A DNA stretch of 64,000 nucleotides, taken from Marchantia polymorpha subsp. ruderalis. Its lineage: Eukaryota; Streptophyta; Marchantiopsida; Marchantiales; Marchantiaceae. The stretch is taken from assembly GCA_037833965.1 (NCBI GenBank), contig AP031355.1, positions 6,845,501 through 6,909,500 of the forward strand, written 5' to 3'. Shown here piece after piece: positions 1-11,650 of this stretch; position 1 is the stretch's first letter; each line of letters starts with the position of its first letter. Below the pieces are notes generated by a model. It was given only the letters and a program-made list of their open reading frames with translations, did no database searches and was not told the DNA's origin. Position numbers and translations under genes: made by a program.

Positions 1-2276
1 GTGATAGATGATTCTTTCTCTCAATGTGTTTTCTAATTTTCACTCTCGACTTTTCTTGAAATTTTCTACCTGTAATATATCTCTTAATCTATTAGTTAAC
101 TATAAATCACTTTGACTTAAAAAGGGAAAAAAATTTGAACGAATCAAAGCCATTAATTCATATAACACCCATAGGATATTGACACATCAGCGAGCTGATT
201 ACTAAACGATAAAAAAACTCTAAAGAAAAACGACATGAAACTAAAGCTCATATCTCATAGTAGACAACTTTGAAGTAAAAATGATCCAAGCAAATTGTTG
301 TATGATCATAGGTTGAAATTATTGTGACCAGTAAAACTATGGAATAGATAAAGCAACCATGTCTCAAGATTTGTCCAATTTGTTTTTTAATATCTCCATT
401 GAAAGCATTATTTTTGAACCAATTTGACTCTACGATGTTGTTGAAAGTAGCGTGACTTGTCAAAACAAAAATCAATTAAATAATATTAAGAATGTGTTCA
501 TTTTTGAAGATTCGATCTCTATATTGATTTACGTGATGAGTACTCCGCATCTGTGTGTCTTGAACACACTAATAGGGCAATATTTCAAATTCCGCCGCAT
601 GAGGTCTGGTTTCACCTGCCAAACATTAATTGAGATTTACATGCATTTTCCATTATGTTTGAACATGAGCTATTGATTGAGGTCATGATGTGATGTTTCC
701 CGAAGTTGAGATTGATACATTAAACTCAACTTGTATATTTATAATTGGGGACTGATACTTCCACCCTACTAATTTGTTTTTGCCACCCTTTCGCGACAAC
801 TTTCTACGTTTTACCGGCGCCAGTAACGATCGAGCTTGAAGGCCGCTGGTGTGTCTCCACTATTAGACCATGGAAATCATCGCGTGTACCAAACTTGCCG
901 CAGTGCAGCAATAGAACGCCCGTTTTGTAATCGGATAGCTTGATGATGACTCTATACAGATGATTGACAACATGTTGTATCAAACTTGCCGTAGTGCAGC
1001 AATAGAACGCCCGTTTTGTAATCGGATAGCTTGGTGGTGACTCTATACAGATGATTGGCAACATGTTGTACGCACGCAGCCCTCAAGTCATCATTGTAAG
1101 TGGTATCGGAAAGATGTTTGTAGCATTGTTTGTATGTGAATCCGTAAACATTAACATGATATGAGACACATAGCATATTTTTTTTTGCAAAGAATTGTGA
1201 AAATGTTTCATCTTTTATCTATTTCTATTTCTTTTCTTTTGATATAGTAAAATTATGCACTTCTTTGAGACGAGTCATGGATCATTAGCTCACATTAGCT
1301 CAAAAAGATCTACAATCGTCTGCAAAATGTATTTATATTTGCATTTGCCGGCAAGTAATAGATGTTTAGAGTTCACGTGAGATAATCTACGTGAAAGTAA
1401 ATATATGAATCAAAAGTGATAATAATCCATATTAGTTACTAAACAATTAACATTCCATTTTGATAAGTCATAGTTTCAAATTGTCAATAGAGTGAATACA
1501 GTTTAAATCTCATTGAAATCATATACAATCCGGTTTTTGTTCTGCTACAAATTTACACATAACAATGTTATTGGATAAAATTAACTTAAGATGTTATATT
1601 TTGATTAATTTAAACTAGAAAATCTTTATATTTTATTTTGTTTCATAATTTTTGATAATAGAAAATAAATTGATGACCTTTTGGAGTATTCTTTCACTTC
1701 AAACCTCGCATTTTTATGATTTGGCTTGCATCAAATCACAACATTTATAAATATCAAAGATGATATAAATTAAATTGTATTTCAAAGTATATCAAAAATT
1801 TTGTCTTTAATTTACCTTCATACACTTTATTCTCGCTCATCATTATTTGCAAGTTTCTTACATATATTTAATGACGTTTGTATGTACGTTGATTATATTA
1901 TGATTGTTTATTGATTATTGAAATAAATAATTAACTTTATTTTTAATGTCTTGACACATTATATACATCATACAACATACATAGTCCAAAACTGAATTTG
2001 AGTTGAACTGCATATTATATTGAAAAATATTATGCATATACAACATCCTGCTATTATTATGATATTCAATGAAGTATTTTTAAAGTATATAAATTTTAAA
2101 TTTATCAAATATCAACACATATAATTATATTGAAGATAAAAATATTATAATATTTTAAAAATATAAATTTTTTTAAACAAAAAATATTTTAAGAATAATG
2201 ATTAATGTATCTTGCATTCCTAACAAAAACCTGGTTGAAAATATATTTGCAAGAAACTGAATTATTTCAGAGTAAT
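1..2276. other. AT-rich intergenic DNA
   Basis: No reading frame here resembles a known protein and the longest is under 90 codons. The sequence is AT-rich, with many short A/T runs, especially after position 1200. The only structured part is the tandem duplication at 886-1067. The right edge is the target site of the copia insertion. Confidence 0.7.
886..1067. repeat. two-copy 91-bp tandem duplication
   Basis: Positions 886-976 and 977-1067 are a head-to-tail duplication differing at only about five sites. Both copies carry the same block with GCAGCAATAGAACGCCCG, then the run to the CATGTT end. It is somewhat richer in GC than its surroundings. No coding role is evident. It belongs to a class of short two-copy duplications seen at several places in the window. 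Confidence 0.9.
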
Positions 2277-2281
2277 TAAAA

Positions 2282-2520
2282 TCTTAACGAAAAACGAGTA
2301 ATCATTCAAGAAACAGGAAACACAATCATATAACATGGTTCACCCTTAGGGGCTACGTCCACGGCTGAAGTGCACGAGAAGCTTTACTTAAACTGAATAC
2401 ACAATACTCCTCCAAAGAAGCCTTGGCCTTGGGGGTATATTTATATCCAAAGCGAGCGACACACTTAGCTATAAATAGCTATAACTTGAGGTTACTCCTT
2501 AACCGAAATTAAACTCAACA
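2282..2520 (-). repeat. copia 3' LTR
   Basis: On the minus strand it begins TGTTGAG and ends CGTTAAGA. It is 239 bp long and matches 8736-8974 at about 95%. It carries a short TATA-like stretch (ATAAATAGC) in its interior. It directly follows the polypurine tract in element orientation. Confidence 0.95.
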
Positions 2521-2532
2521 AATCTCCCCCTT
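2521..2532 (-). other. polypurine tract
   Basis: The minus strand reads AAGGGGGAGATT immediately before the 3' LTR. This is the purine run expected to prime plus-strand DNA synthesis. Confidence 0.85.
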
Positions 2533-2711
2533 AACTCGTGTTAAGAAAACAGTATCCTCTATAACCTATATTATTACTCAGCGGAAAGTTCCAGACAGAA
2601 ACCTAACACAACGCCCCTCTTTACACGAGAGTTAACTAGAACTAGACCGTAGCCATAACAAGATAGAGTGATAACATAAAGAGGTAAGTCAAGCTACTAT
2701 GCTAGCAAATT

Positions 2712-5700
2712 CTACATGTGCTCCCCATGCACAACTTGCATGATAGCACAGTGTCGCTTGAAACTCTCCAATGGAATAACTTTGGTCAAAGCATCAGCTG
2801 GATTGAGTTTACCGTCAATCTTGATTAGCTCAATAGTTTTATCAGACACTGCTTGTCTGATAAAATGATACTTGATGTCGATGTGCTTCACTCTACTATA
2901 CATGACCTAGTTTGCAGCCAAATGTAAAGCGCTCTGGTTATCACAATGAAGATTAACAACGCCATACTTCAATCCCATTTCCATGATAAGCCTATCTAAC
3001 CAAATAGCTTACTTTGCTGTTCTGCTGCTGCCACATATTCAACTTCCGTTATTGATTGAGCTACGCATTTCTGCAAGGTAGATCTCCAACTAATGCTTCC
3101 ACCGCCAAGTATAAACACGTATCCAATTGTAGATCTCCTTTTATCTAGATCCTGTCCGTAGTCAGCATCAACGTGACCAAACAAGGATTTGACATTGTCT
3201 AATAGACCATCAAACAATAAACTATAATCCAAGGTACTCTTCAAATATCTCATAATCCATTTCACTGCTTCCTAGTGAACTTTCCCTGGATTTGACATAT
3301 ACCTGCTTACCTTACCCATTGCAAAAGCAATGTCAGACCTAGTGCACACCATCAAATACATGAGGCTGCATACGGCTTGTTCATAGGGAACACATGACAT
3401 ATTTCCTTTTTCCAGAACATCGGTAGGATATTGAGCTGCAGAGAGTATGAAATGTGCCGCCAAAGTAGTCCAAACTTCTTTGGAATCAATTATGTTGAAC
3501 CTGTCAAGCATATGACGGACATACTTGCCTTGACTCAACCATAATCTCTTCTGTTCATGATCTCTATGGATCTCCATGCCTAATATTCTCTTTGACTCCC
3601 CCATATCCTTCATCTTAAATGCAGACTTCAACTTACTCTTGCATTCATCAACATCGGATTGATTTTTTGTCAATATGAGCATATCGTCAACGTAGAGCAC
3701 TAAAATGATGAGATTGAACGTCTCATCATTTACCTTCTTCATGTAGACACAAGGATCATACACGCTCCGTAAAAAACCTTGTGCCTTCAGGAACTCATCA
3801 AAACGCTTGTTCCATTGCCTAGGAGCTTGCTTTGGTCCATACAATAATTTCAGCAATCTACAAACCAACATCTCTTTGACTTTTACCTCAAAACCAACAG
3901 GTTTTTTCATGTAGATCTCCTCCTCTTAATATCCATAAAGAAAGGTTGTAACCACATCCATCTGATCTATAACAAGATCAAATATCGCAACTAGTGCACA
4001 TACCAAACGAATTGTAGCATACTTAGCTACAGGTGAAAAAACTTTGTTGTAGTCCACGCCCTTCTATTGTGTGAAACCTCTAGCCATCAGCCTAGCTTTG
4101 AAGATTCTTGTCTCGTATCTTGATGGATTGTCCTTCAGCTTGTACACCCACTTGGAATCAATCAGCGCTTTATCCGAAGGAGGTTCAACCAGCTCCCAAG
4201 TCTTATTGCCAATCAAGGATTCCATCTCCCGTCCATAGCAGCATTCCATTCAAGCTTGTTGACCAAAGCTTGAGCTTCCTTGTATGAAGAAGGTTCACTT
4301 TCTTCCAAAATCAACGCCATACCATCCTCATCTTCAACATCAAAGTCATTATCTTTGAGAATGGAAGAATTTGCCCATACACCAAACCTTGCAGGAGCCC
4401 TACTAGCACAATGCGATCTCGTAGTAGATGTGTCCGGTTGATCTCTATCGTCTGAAACTATTGCAATAGGCTCATCAATGCTAACTCGCTCATGTTTCTC
4501 CTGTTCTTGATGCACCGGTGTTCCTTCTTGTGACAGATCATTAGTGATACAATGATCAAACTCCCTCACAATAGATTTTACCTTGTAAGTACAAGGAGTC
4601 TTAGAATTCTCCCCCTCTTTCAATAAGTCAAGCTCATTGAAAGAAACATTTATACTGACAATCACCTTACGAGCCAGTGGATCTCATAGCCTATAACCTT
4701 TCACTCCACTAGCATATCAAAGAAAACGACATTTCTTGGACGTAGGGTCTAACTTAGTCTTGTGCTCCTTTGGTATGTAGGAGTATAAGCAGTACAACCA
4801 AAAACCTTCAAGCGACTATAATCCGCCATCTGTTTATGCCTGAGTTCAAACGGTGTGGAGAAATTGATTGCACTAGAAGGAGAGAGGTTTACCAAATAAA
4901 CTGCGGTGTTGATGGCTTCGGCCCAGAATTCTCCTCGTAAACCAGATTCGCTTAGCATACTCCGCACCTTCTCCAACACTGTTCGGTTAAATCTTTCAGA
5001 AACAGCATTTTGTTGGGGAATGTAAACTGTTGTGAAGTGACGAGTAATCCCCTCCTTTGTACAATACCTTTGAAACTCCTCAGAAGTATATTCGCCGCCA
5101 TTATCCGATCGTAAATATTTTACCCTTCTGCTAGTTTGAGTTTCAACTTGTATGCTCCAAGTTTTGAAGGTGGAAAACACCTCAGACTTGTGTGTAAGAT
5201 AATATACCCATACATATCTGGAGTAATCATCTATAAAAGATACATAGTAGAGCTTTCCTGAGAGTGAGGCAATAGGAGATGGACCCCACACGTCACTATG
5301 TACATACTTCAATATCTCCATGGAATTATGAGTTCCAACTGTAAAAGTTCACCTATGGTGTTTTCCCATGATGCAATGTTCACAAAAGGCGAAGTCAACT
5401 TTACCCAAACCCGATAACACTTTTCTCTCGTCAAGAAGAGACAAGTATCTATCACTCATATGGCCTAATCTGGAGTGCCATAAATGAGACATCTCTACGC
5501 GAGATATGGTAAAGTTAACTTCTCCACAAATTGTGGTGCCCTCTAGTAAGTACAAATTATTGTGCTTGTATCCCCTAAGTATAACCTTCTTATCATTGGA
5601 TTTGACATCTAACACGCCTCGCCTAGATCTCCACTCCAAGCCGTGTGAGTCTAACACTCCAAGAGAGATCAAGTTCTTTCTCATATTAGGTATAAACCTA

Positions 5701-6770
5701 ACGTGTGTCAGTGTTCGGTTGACATCATCAAACATGCCAATTTTTACAGATCCCACACCCTCAATCTTACAAGGTTGGTCATTCTTCATAAGAACGGAAC
5801 CGTTTGATCCTGGAAAAGTATAGAAGAACTCTCTAATGTAACAAATGTGATAAGAACAAGCACTATCCAAAATCCATACATCACCAACAAGTGTTGGTGA
5901 ACTAAAGAGGGCATACCTCTGGCATCATAGACCGTCGGCAAAGACGTCGTACTCTTCGGAGTGAAGATGTTCCGCAACATTCGCCACTTGAGGGAGATTC
6001 GCATCTTTAACTATCATCCGACAGTCTTTCTTGATGTGGCCATGCTTGCCACATCTCCAACACACCACGTTCTTCAAGTTCCTCTTGTTAGGGGATGGAA
6101 CCCGAAACTGAACTTTCCTGCGTTCATGGGATATGGATCTCAGCCGCTTGAATCCTGTACGCTCCAAATTGTCATGACCCAATGTTTGCGACTGAACCCA
6201 GATCACAATAATTGCAGTACTTGAAGGGAGTGGGCGAGAGAATGACAACATCTCTTGTTCCACCTCGTTCGCTAGAAGAGCACTTACAACCTCGTTGTAA
6301 GGTACAGCCTTGTTATCACGATGAAGGAGAATCTTTGATAGTCTGGTAAGAGGGAGGCAATGAGTGGAGTAGATGCATAGCTTTCTTAATGTCAGAAAGC
6401 TCCTCTCCCATACTTTGAAGATTTACCAACAAATCTCCGTAGGCGTGAATGTGATCTTGAATTCTTGACCCCCCGGCCTCATCCTGATGTTCAAGAGCCT
6501 CATGTAGGTGTTCATCACGTATGAGATTTCTTTCTGATGAAACCGTCTCTATAGGGCATCAAAAAGCTGTGTAATCTCAAGATACTCCTCAACTTGCTTC
6601 ATAACAGAAGGATCTAGATAACCCATCACAATGTAGACTGCTTGCTCTTGTGAATCCCTCCAATCAATGTCGGTAATGTGCAATGGTTTGTCTCCAAGCA
6701 CATTAGCGAGACCCATAGATCTCAACTTGCCTTTCACCCGCTTTTCTCAAAGCAGGTAATCACCTCGGCC
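2712..6770 (-). pseudogene. copia gag-pol remains
   Basis: Gag lies at roughly 5.9-6.8 kb, with a zinc knuckle of the form CWRCGKHGHIKKDC. Protease and integrase lie at roughly 4.7-5.9 kb, with recognisable integrase core text (HSDVWGPSP, RSDNGGEYTS). Reverse transcriptase lies at roughly 3.3-4.3 kb (YVDDM core), and RNase H at 2.7-3.3 kb (VDADYGQD, SITEVEYVAAAE). The order is copia-type. The region no longer encodes one continuous polyprotein and is treated as a fossil. Confidence 0.92.
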
Positions 6771-6929
6771 ATCAAGAGGAAGAATGTTGTACCCTGTTAC
6801 TCCAAGTTGTTTCGATGCCATCTGAGTTCAACGAAAACTAGAAACACTGTCTGCGGCTACGTCAATTTCGTCCTTCGGATGCATTGTCAGCTGTTTTGCG
6901 TGAATTTCCTCTGCGCCCACTGTTGCCCG

Positions 6930-7170
6930 CGATATAGTGTGAGCACCCGTGATCAACGTTGTCCGTGACAGCTGTCACTCTCAACTTATACCTTCTGTCA
7001 CCCGCGACCACCGTCGCCCGTGACTATATCCGTCACCCGCGAGTCTCGTCGCCCGTGACCATTGTCGCCCGTGACGTAAATATCCGTCACCCGCGATTGT
7101 CATCGCCCGTGACTTTTGTTGCCTGCGACTGCAATGTTTGTCACCCGCGACTATAGTCGCCCGTGACCGA
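6930..7170. repeat. GC-rich degenerate repeats in copia leader
   Basis: Short motifs of the type CACCCGCGAC and GTCGCCCGTGAC recur many times over about 240 bp, spaced by 5-20 bases. The block lies between the gag start and the leader and shows no coding resemblance. Its copies are imperfect, as in an old minisatellite. Confidence 0.8.
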
Positions 7171-7639
7171 CATGACCGTTACCGTTAGAGCAGTCATTGG
7201 TGACCACGTTTGTTACTGACCACGTTTTTCCTGAGATCATCACGTCAACCGTGACGACGGTACACCAACCACGTCCGAGTGCGACCACGTGACTAGAACC
7301 ACGTGGACTGCTACCACGGGACTTGCAACAAAGTCTGCCACAATCACGTTGCTTGTAGGCGGAAAACGATAACTTTGTCGAGAAATTAAAAATTTGCCGC
7401 TGCCGAGGAGGCACAAAAAAAAACCTAACTCCGGAAGCTCGCTAGTGAGTAAAAAGAAATTTTTTGTTGATACGACCGTCAGGGTCTAGTCGGTACCGCA
7501 TAGGGGGGTTGGGCCCTCCTGCCTTGGGGGTGGGATCCCCTTCTTCAAGGAAGATGCACGCCGCTTCGGTGCTTCGCCGATTTGGAGCCCACCGCCCACC
7601 GCCGATTTGGAGCCGTAGCACCTAGTTTGTAACTAAGGG

Positions 7640-8110
7640 AGGGAATATGGCTTCGCCACTTCGGGAGCCCACCACTCGGGAAGAGATGGCAAAGGTGACC
7701 AAACTGCACAGGGAGGGAATACGCCCTCGCCGAGTCGGGAGCCCGCTGCTTGGGAGGAGGGAGGTAGGTGGCCGAACTGCACAACATAGGGAGGGAATAC
7801 GCCTTTGCCGCTTCGGGAGCCCACCGCTCGGGAGGAGGGAGGTGGTAGAACCGCACAGTACGCCTTCGCCGCTCCGGAAGCCCGCCGCTCGGGAGCAGGA
7901 GGGAGGTGACCGAACTGCACAACACGAACGCATAGGGAGGGAATACGACTTCGCTGCTTTGGGAGCCCACCGCTCGGGAGGAGGGAGGTGGTAGAACCAC
8001 ACAGCACACCTTCGCCGCTCCGGGAGCCCGCCGCTCGGGAGGAGGGGGAAGGGTGACCTCCCCCTGCACAGGAAGGGAAGAAATCATGACACGCCTTTGC
8101 CGCTCCTAGA
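7640..8110. repeat. GC-rich 60-100 bp repeat array in copia leader
   Basis: Blocks with CGCTTCGGGAGCCCACCGC followed by TCGGGAGGAGGGAGG recur about six times, separated by GGGAGGGAATACG stretches. The array keeps several frames open on both strands, so long open frames here come from composition and repetition, not from a gene. Confidence 0.85.
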
Positions 8111-8466
8111 GCCCGCCACTCTTCGCTTGAGAACCAAAACACCTTGACTTCTACTCTCGAGACCTGGACTGCAGAAGCAATTCTTCTCAAGTTTTTTCAC
8201 AACCCGAGCAATTTCTCCTCTACTCCTACTACTGCAGAACCAAACCTAAGAGAACTTTGTGATTTCTTAGTCGCAACAGATGTCAAAGTACTTAGTAACT
8301 CAACCACAAATTGAGAATTAGCAATCTGAAATTGAATTGATACTTCTGATACTCTCAAAAGCTGTTTACAAAGTTCTGAAATAAGCCGTAGATTTTGAGA
8401 CTACACAGACTGTCAATTCAGAAAACTAAAACTTGCAAATTGTCGATTCGGAGAAAAACCAAAAAA

Positions 8467-8708
8467 CCTCACAAACTATCGATACAGAATGCTGAATACT
8501 TACAAACTGCCGATACACAAAGCTGAAAACTTACAAACTGCTGATACAGAAAGTTGTACACTTACAAACTGTCGATGCAGAAACCTGAACACTTACAAAC
8601 TGTCGATGCAAAAAACTGAACACTTACAAACTGTCGATGCAGAAAACTAAACACTTACAAACGGTCGTTACAGACAACTGAACACTTACAAACTGTCGAT
8701 ACAACTCT
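8467..8708. repeat. about eight 30-31 bp tandem repeats by the primer site
   Basis: The unit contains CACTTACAAACTGTCGATGC followed by AGAAACTGAA. It repeats head to tail about eight times with point differences and stops about ten bases before the primer binding site. Units are contiguous, with no unique spacers. It is part of the element's 5' untranslated leader. Confidence 0.88.
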
Positions 8709-8718
8709 GAATCGTAAC

Positions 8719-8735
8719 CTTGCTCTGATACCAAT
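8719..8735 (-). other. primer binding site (tRNA-iMet)
   Basis: The minus strand next to the 5' LTR reads TTGGTATCAGAGCAAGG. The core TGGTATCAGAGC is complementary to the 3' end of plant initiator methionine tRNA, the usual primer for plant copia elements. Confidence 0.9.
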
Positions 8736-8974
8736 TCTTAACGAAAAACGAGGAATCATTCAAGAAACACGAGACACAATCATATAACGTGGTTTACCCT
8801 CAGGGGCTACGTCCACGGCTGAAGTGCACGAGAAGCTTTACTTAAACTAAATACACAATACTGCTTCAAAGAAGCCTTGGCCTTGGGGGTATATTTATAT
8901 CCAAAGCGAGCGACACACCTAGCTATAAATAGCTATAACTTGAGGTTACTCCTTAACCGGAGTTAACCTCAACA
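8736..8974 (-). repeat. copia 5' LTR
   Basis: This is the upstream LTR in element orientation, exactly the same length as the other copy. The target duplication TAAAA follows at 8975-8979. The element's own promoter would be expected here, as in other LTR elements. Confidence 0.95.
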
Positions 8975-8979
8975 TAAAA

Positions 8980-11041
8980 TGTGACCTTGATTTTGGTGTT
9001 TTGAAAAAAATGTATTTACAAAACATATAAAAAATGATATAATGATCATATTATATGAATACAATACAATGTAATAGATATACAAGTCAAGTCAAACACA
9101 CTACGAACACATACACACAACCAATACTTTACATATGTGCTTCATCATTGGAGTTAATGCTCTAGTTATAAGTTCTCTTTGTTCACAAAAACTTGCAAGC
9201 TGTTTCCAAAATGTTCATGATTATTCTTATCTAATGTTAGTCAAAAGAGTACTCGAATTAGCTCAAAAAGAATTTTGGAATAAAATAAAATAAAGGCAAT
9301 GCTTATTGCTTAGTTTCAAAGTAACAAACTCAAATGAAATGAAATAAAAAGCGTTAATATCATGAAAATTTGCATTACTTGTAAAATATTTAGAATTATT
9401 CATTAAATCAAAGATATTCATTTTTTTATTGTAAAAAAATCATACTTTCAATATAATAATTTTCTACAATTTAAAAAGTGAAATTTAACATTATAAAAAT
9501 TATGACTTTAGAATAATAAATTTTAAATTTTTTTCAAAACTTAAAAAAATACGAAATATTTTTTAACCTGATATTTATATAGATGGATATTATTATTTAC
9601 TTCTTAAATGTAACATAATTTATAAATGTTTATAATTTAATTGGAAAAAATGTGAAATATACAAACAAATTAGTTTGCAATATGCATAGTATTATCTCCT
9701 CTAACATGATTCAAATCATTAAACTATTTCATATATTTTTATATACATTTTTAAAAAGTAATGAAAATAAAGATGCCACTCATCTTAAATATATAAACAC
9801 TTTTTGAAGAGAAAAATATAAGTATGATTTTTCAGTTGAACAGTCATATGGTAGAAAAGATATCGAATCTAAAAAGTTGTAATCTAACACACAAATATTA
9901 ATCTATTTTGATGTAAAAACTACAAAATAAAATGTTGATATTTAAAATTATATGTATTGGATATATATATATATATATATTCGGATTTTATTACTTTTAA
10001 AATATTTGACTTGAATATAATCAAATTCATTTTAAGTAATGTTAAATATAATAATTTACATACATTTTAGATATTTTTAGGAAATAAAAAATGTTTTTTA
10101 AATTAAATATATTGCATTGAAGATTTTAAAATTTATGATCTGATATGAATATATAAATGAGTTTAAAAATTTGTATTCTAAAAATGAATAAAAATTATTA
10201 TCATAAAAAATAAAATGAAATTATTTTCATAAGCGAGAATTTAATTCAAATTTTTTATTAATAATATATTATTTATCTTAAATTAAAAACGATATTTTGA
10301 AACGCATTATTTTAAAGATATTTTTCATGTTGGGAAAAAAAGTTAAATACTATAATATAGTAAGAAAGTTGTTGATCATATGAAAGATGGCTGAACATGA
10401 ATTTTATATATAATGATTTCATTTTATTTATCATGATTCATATACCAAAAACTTAAATTCATAAGTATTTCTCACGAATATTATTCATGATACGTTATTT
10501 GTATAATTTACTCTTCTATTTTAAATACTTTTGATCTCATTTTTTTGATGTTAGGAGATATATTGTGCAGTTTTTTGTTTTAAAATTACATGCCTATAGT
10601 ATTTAAAATACAGCCTTGAAAAGTCAGATCAAAATACGTGTTTCAAACTGGACATATTGTCATACATTCTAATATTTTAAAAACACAGATTTTAAGTATT
10701 CATTGTCAGGTTGTTTAAAGATCATTTTTTAAACTATAAAACGTAAATTATAAATACACTATTTATGTTATTTATATACTTGTGTAGATATATATATATA
10801 TTTATGTGGATTTCTAATTACAAAGTGAACGCTAATTTGTACAAGAATTCGCTTCATATCTTAGGACTTACGAAAATTTCCACGCATATTTAAAAAATAT
10901 ATATATGTAAATGTGAAGGTTCTTCTAAAGATAATTACATTTTCTTTTTTAATCAATATTTATATATTGTAAAAAATATGAACATTCAAGTTCACGGAAA
11001 AGCTAAAAGCTATGGCTGACAAGCGAGTCACATTCTGCGTG

Positions 11042-11075
<34 letters not shown>

Positions 11076-11650
11076 CAATCTAAGTTCAGATTTACCATCA
11101 CTTAAATAATTTTATGAACAGAAATATCTCATACTGAGTAAAAATAGTTTTTGTTTTAGATTTCACTCATAGTGAATCTAAGAAACTATTTTTCTCTTTA
11201 AAGCTAGGTATGTTATATAAAAGAAATTATATCAAAAAAAGTAGCCTTCAAATGAAAAAGTTTCAGTAACCACCTCTGGTTTTCTGATAATTTTTTTATC
11301 AACTAAGTATCTAGTTGGAAAGGTAAAATCCATAAATGTAAAATCATAATTTTGTGAGTACAAATAATCGGATACCCTGGATCTAGCAGAGGAACGCTCG
11401 TATCCAGTGGAATCACTGACACTGATACATTCACATTTCTTCTTATAAATGAATAGTATACATGTACAATGTTGTTTCCTTAATCAGCTCATAAAGGGAA
11501 TGTTCTGCATTGAGCTGGATCAATGTAAAAGTCTGCGGATCCACGATCCACAGTCATTTTTTTCGTAGTGAGCACAGTTGTACGGATGTACACACAAAAT
11601 GATCGGTGGTCAAGCTAAAATTCGCCGATATATTAACAACATTGATACTC
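8980..11650. other. very AT-rich gene-free stretch
   Basis: There is no open frame of 60 codons or more in this 2.7 kb. Composition is strongly A+T, with short TA runs at 9961-9980 and a longer one at 11043-11074. No LTR, terminal repeat or RNA gene was recognised. It separates the copia insertion from the cohesin locus. Confidence 0.75.
11043..11074. repeat. (TA)n microsatellite
   Basis: A pure TA dinucleotide run of about 16 units, with no interruption. Confidence 0.95.

Larger units (their letters stand above)
2282..8974 (-). mobile_element. Ty1/copia LTR retrotransposon, broken
   Basis: The element is 6.7 kb on the minus strand, bounded by 239-bp LTRs (2282-2520 and 8736-8974) and flanked by a perfect 5-bp target duplication TAAAA (2277-2281 and 8975-8979). 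The order of parts in transcription direction is LTR, primer site, a very long leader with repeats, gag with a CCHC zinc knuckle, protease, integrase, reverse transcriptase, RNase H, polypurine tract, LTR. Integrase before reverse transcriptase defines the copia superfamily. The LTRs differ at 13 of 239 sites (about 5%), which implies an insertion a few million years old under usual plant rates; that rate is an assumption. The coding part is broken, with roughly eight interruptions, so it is a fossil. The ends, primer site and target duplication look whole. Confidence 0.95.

Noticed and set aside
7545-8190. Three long overlapping frames of 126-185 codons
   Set aside because: They arise because a GC-rich repeat array lacks stops in several frames; they repeat the same text in shifted frames and lie in the copia leader.
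8467-8708. Regularly spaced 30-bp repeats resembling a CRISPR array
   Set aside because: Units are contiguous with no unique spacers, lie inside a copia leader, and the genome is eukaryotic.
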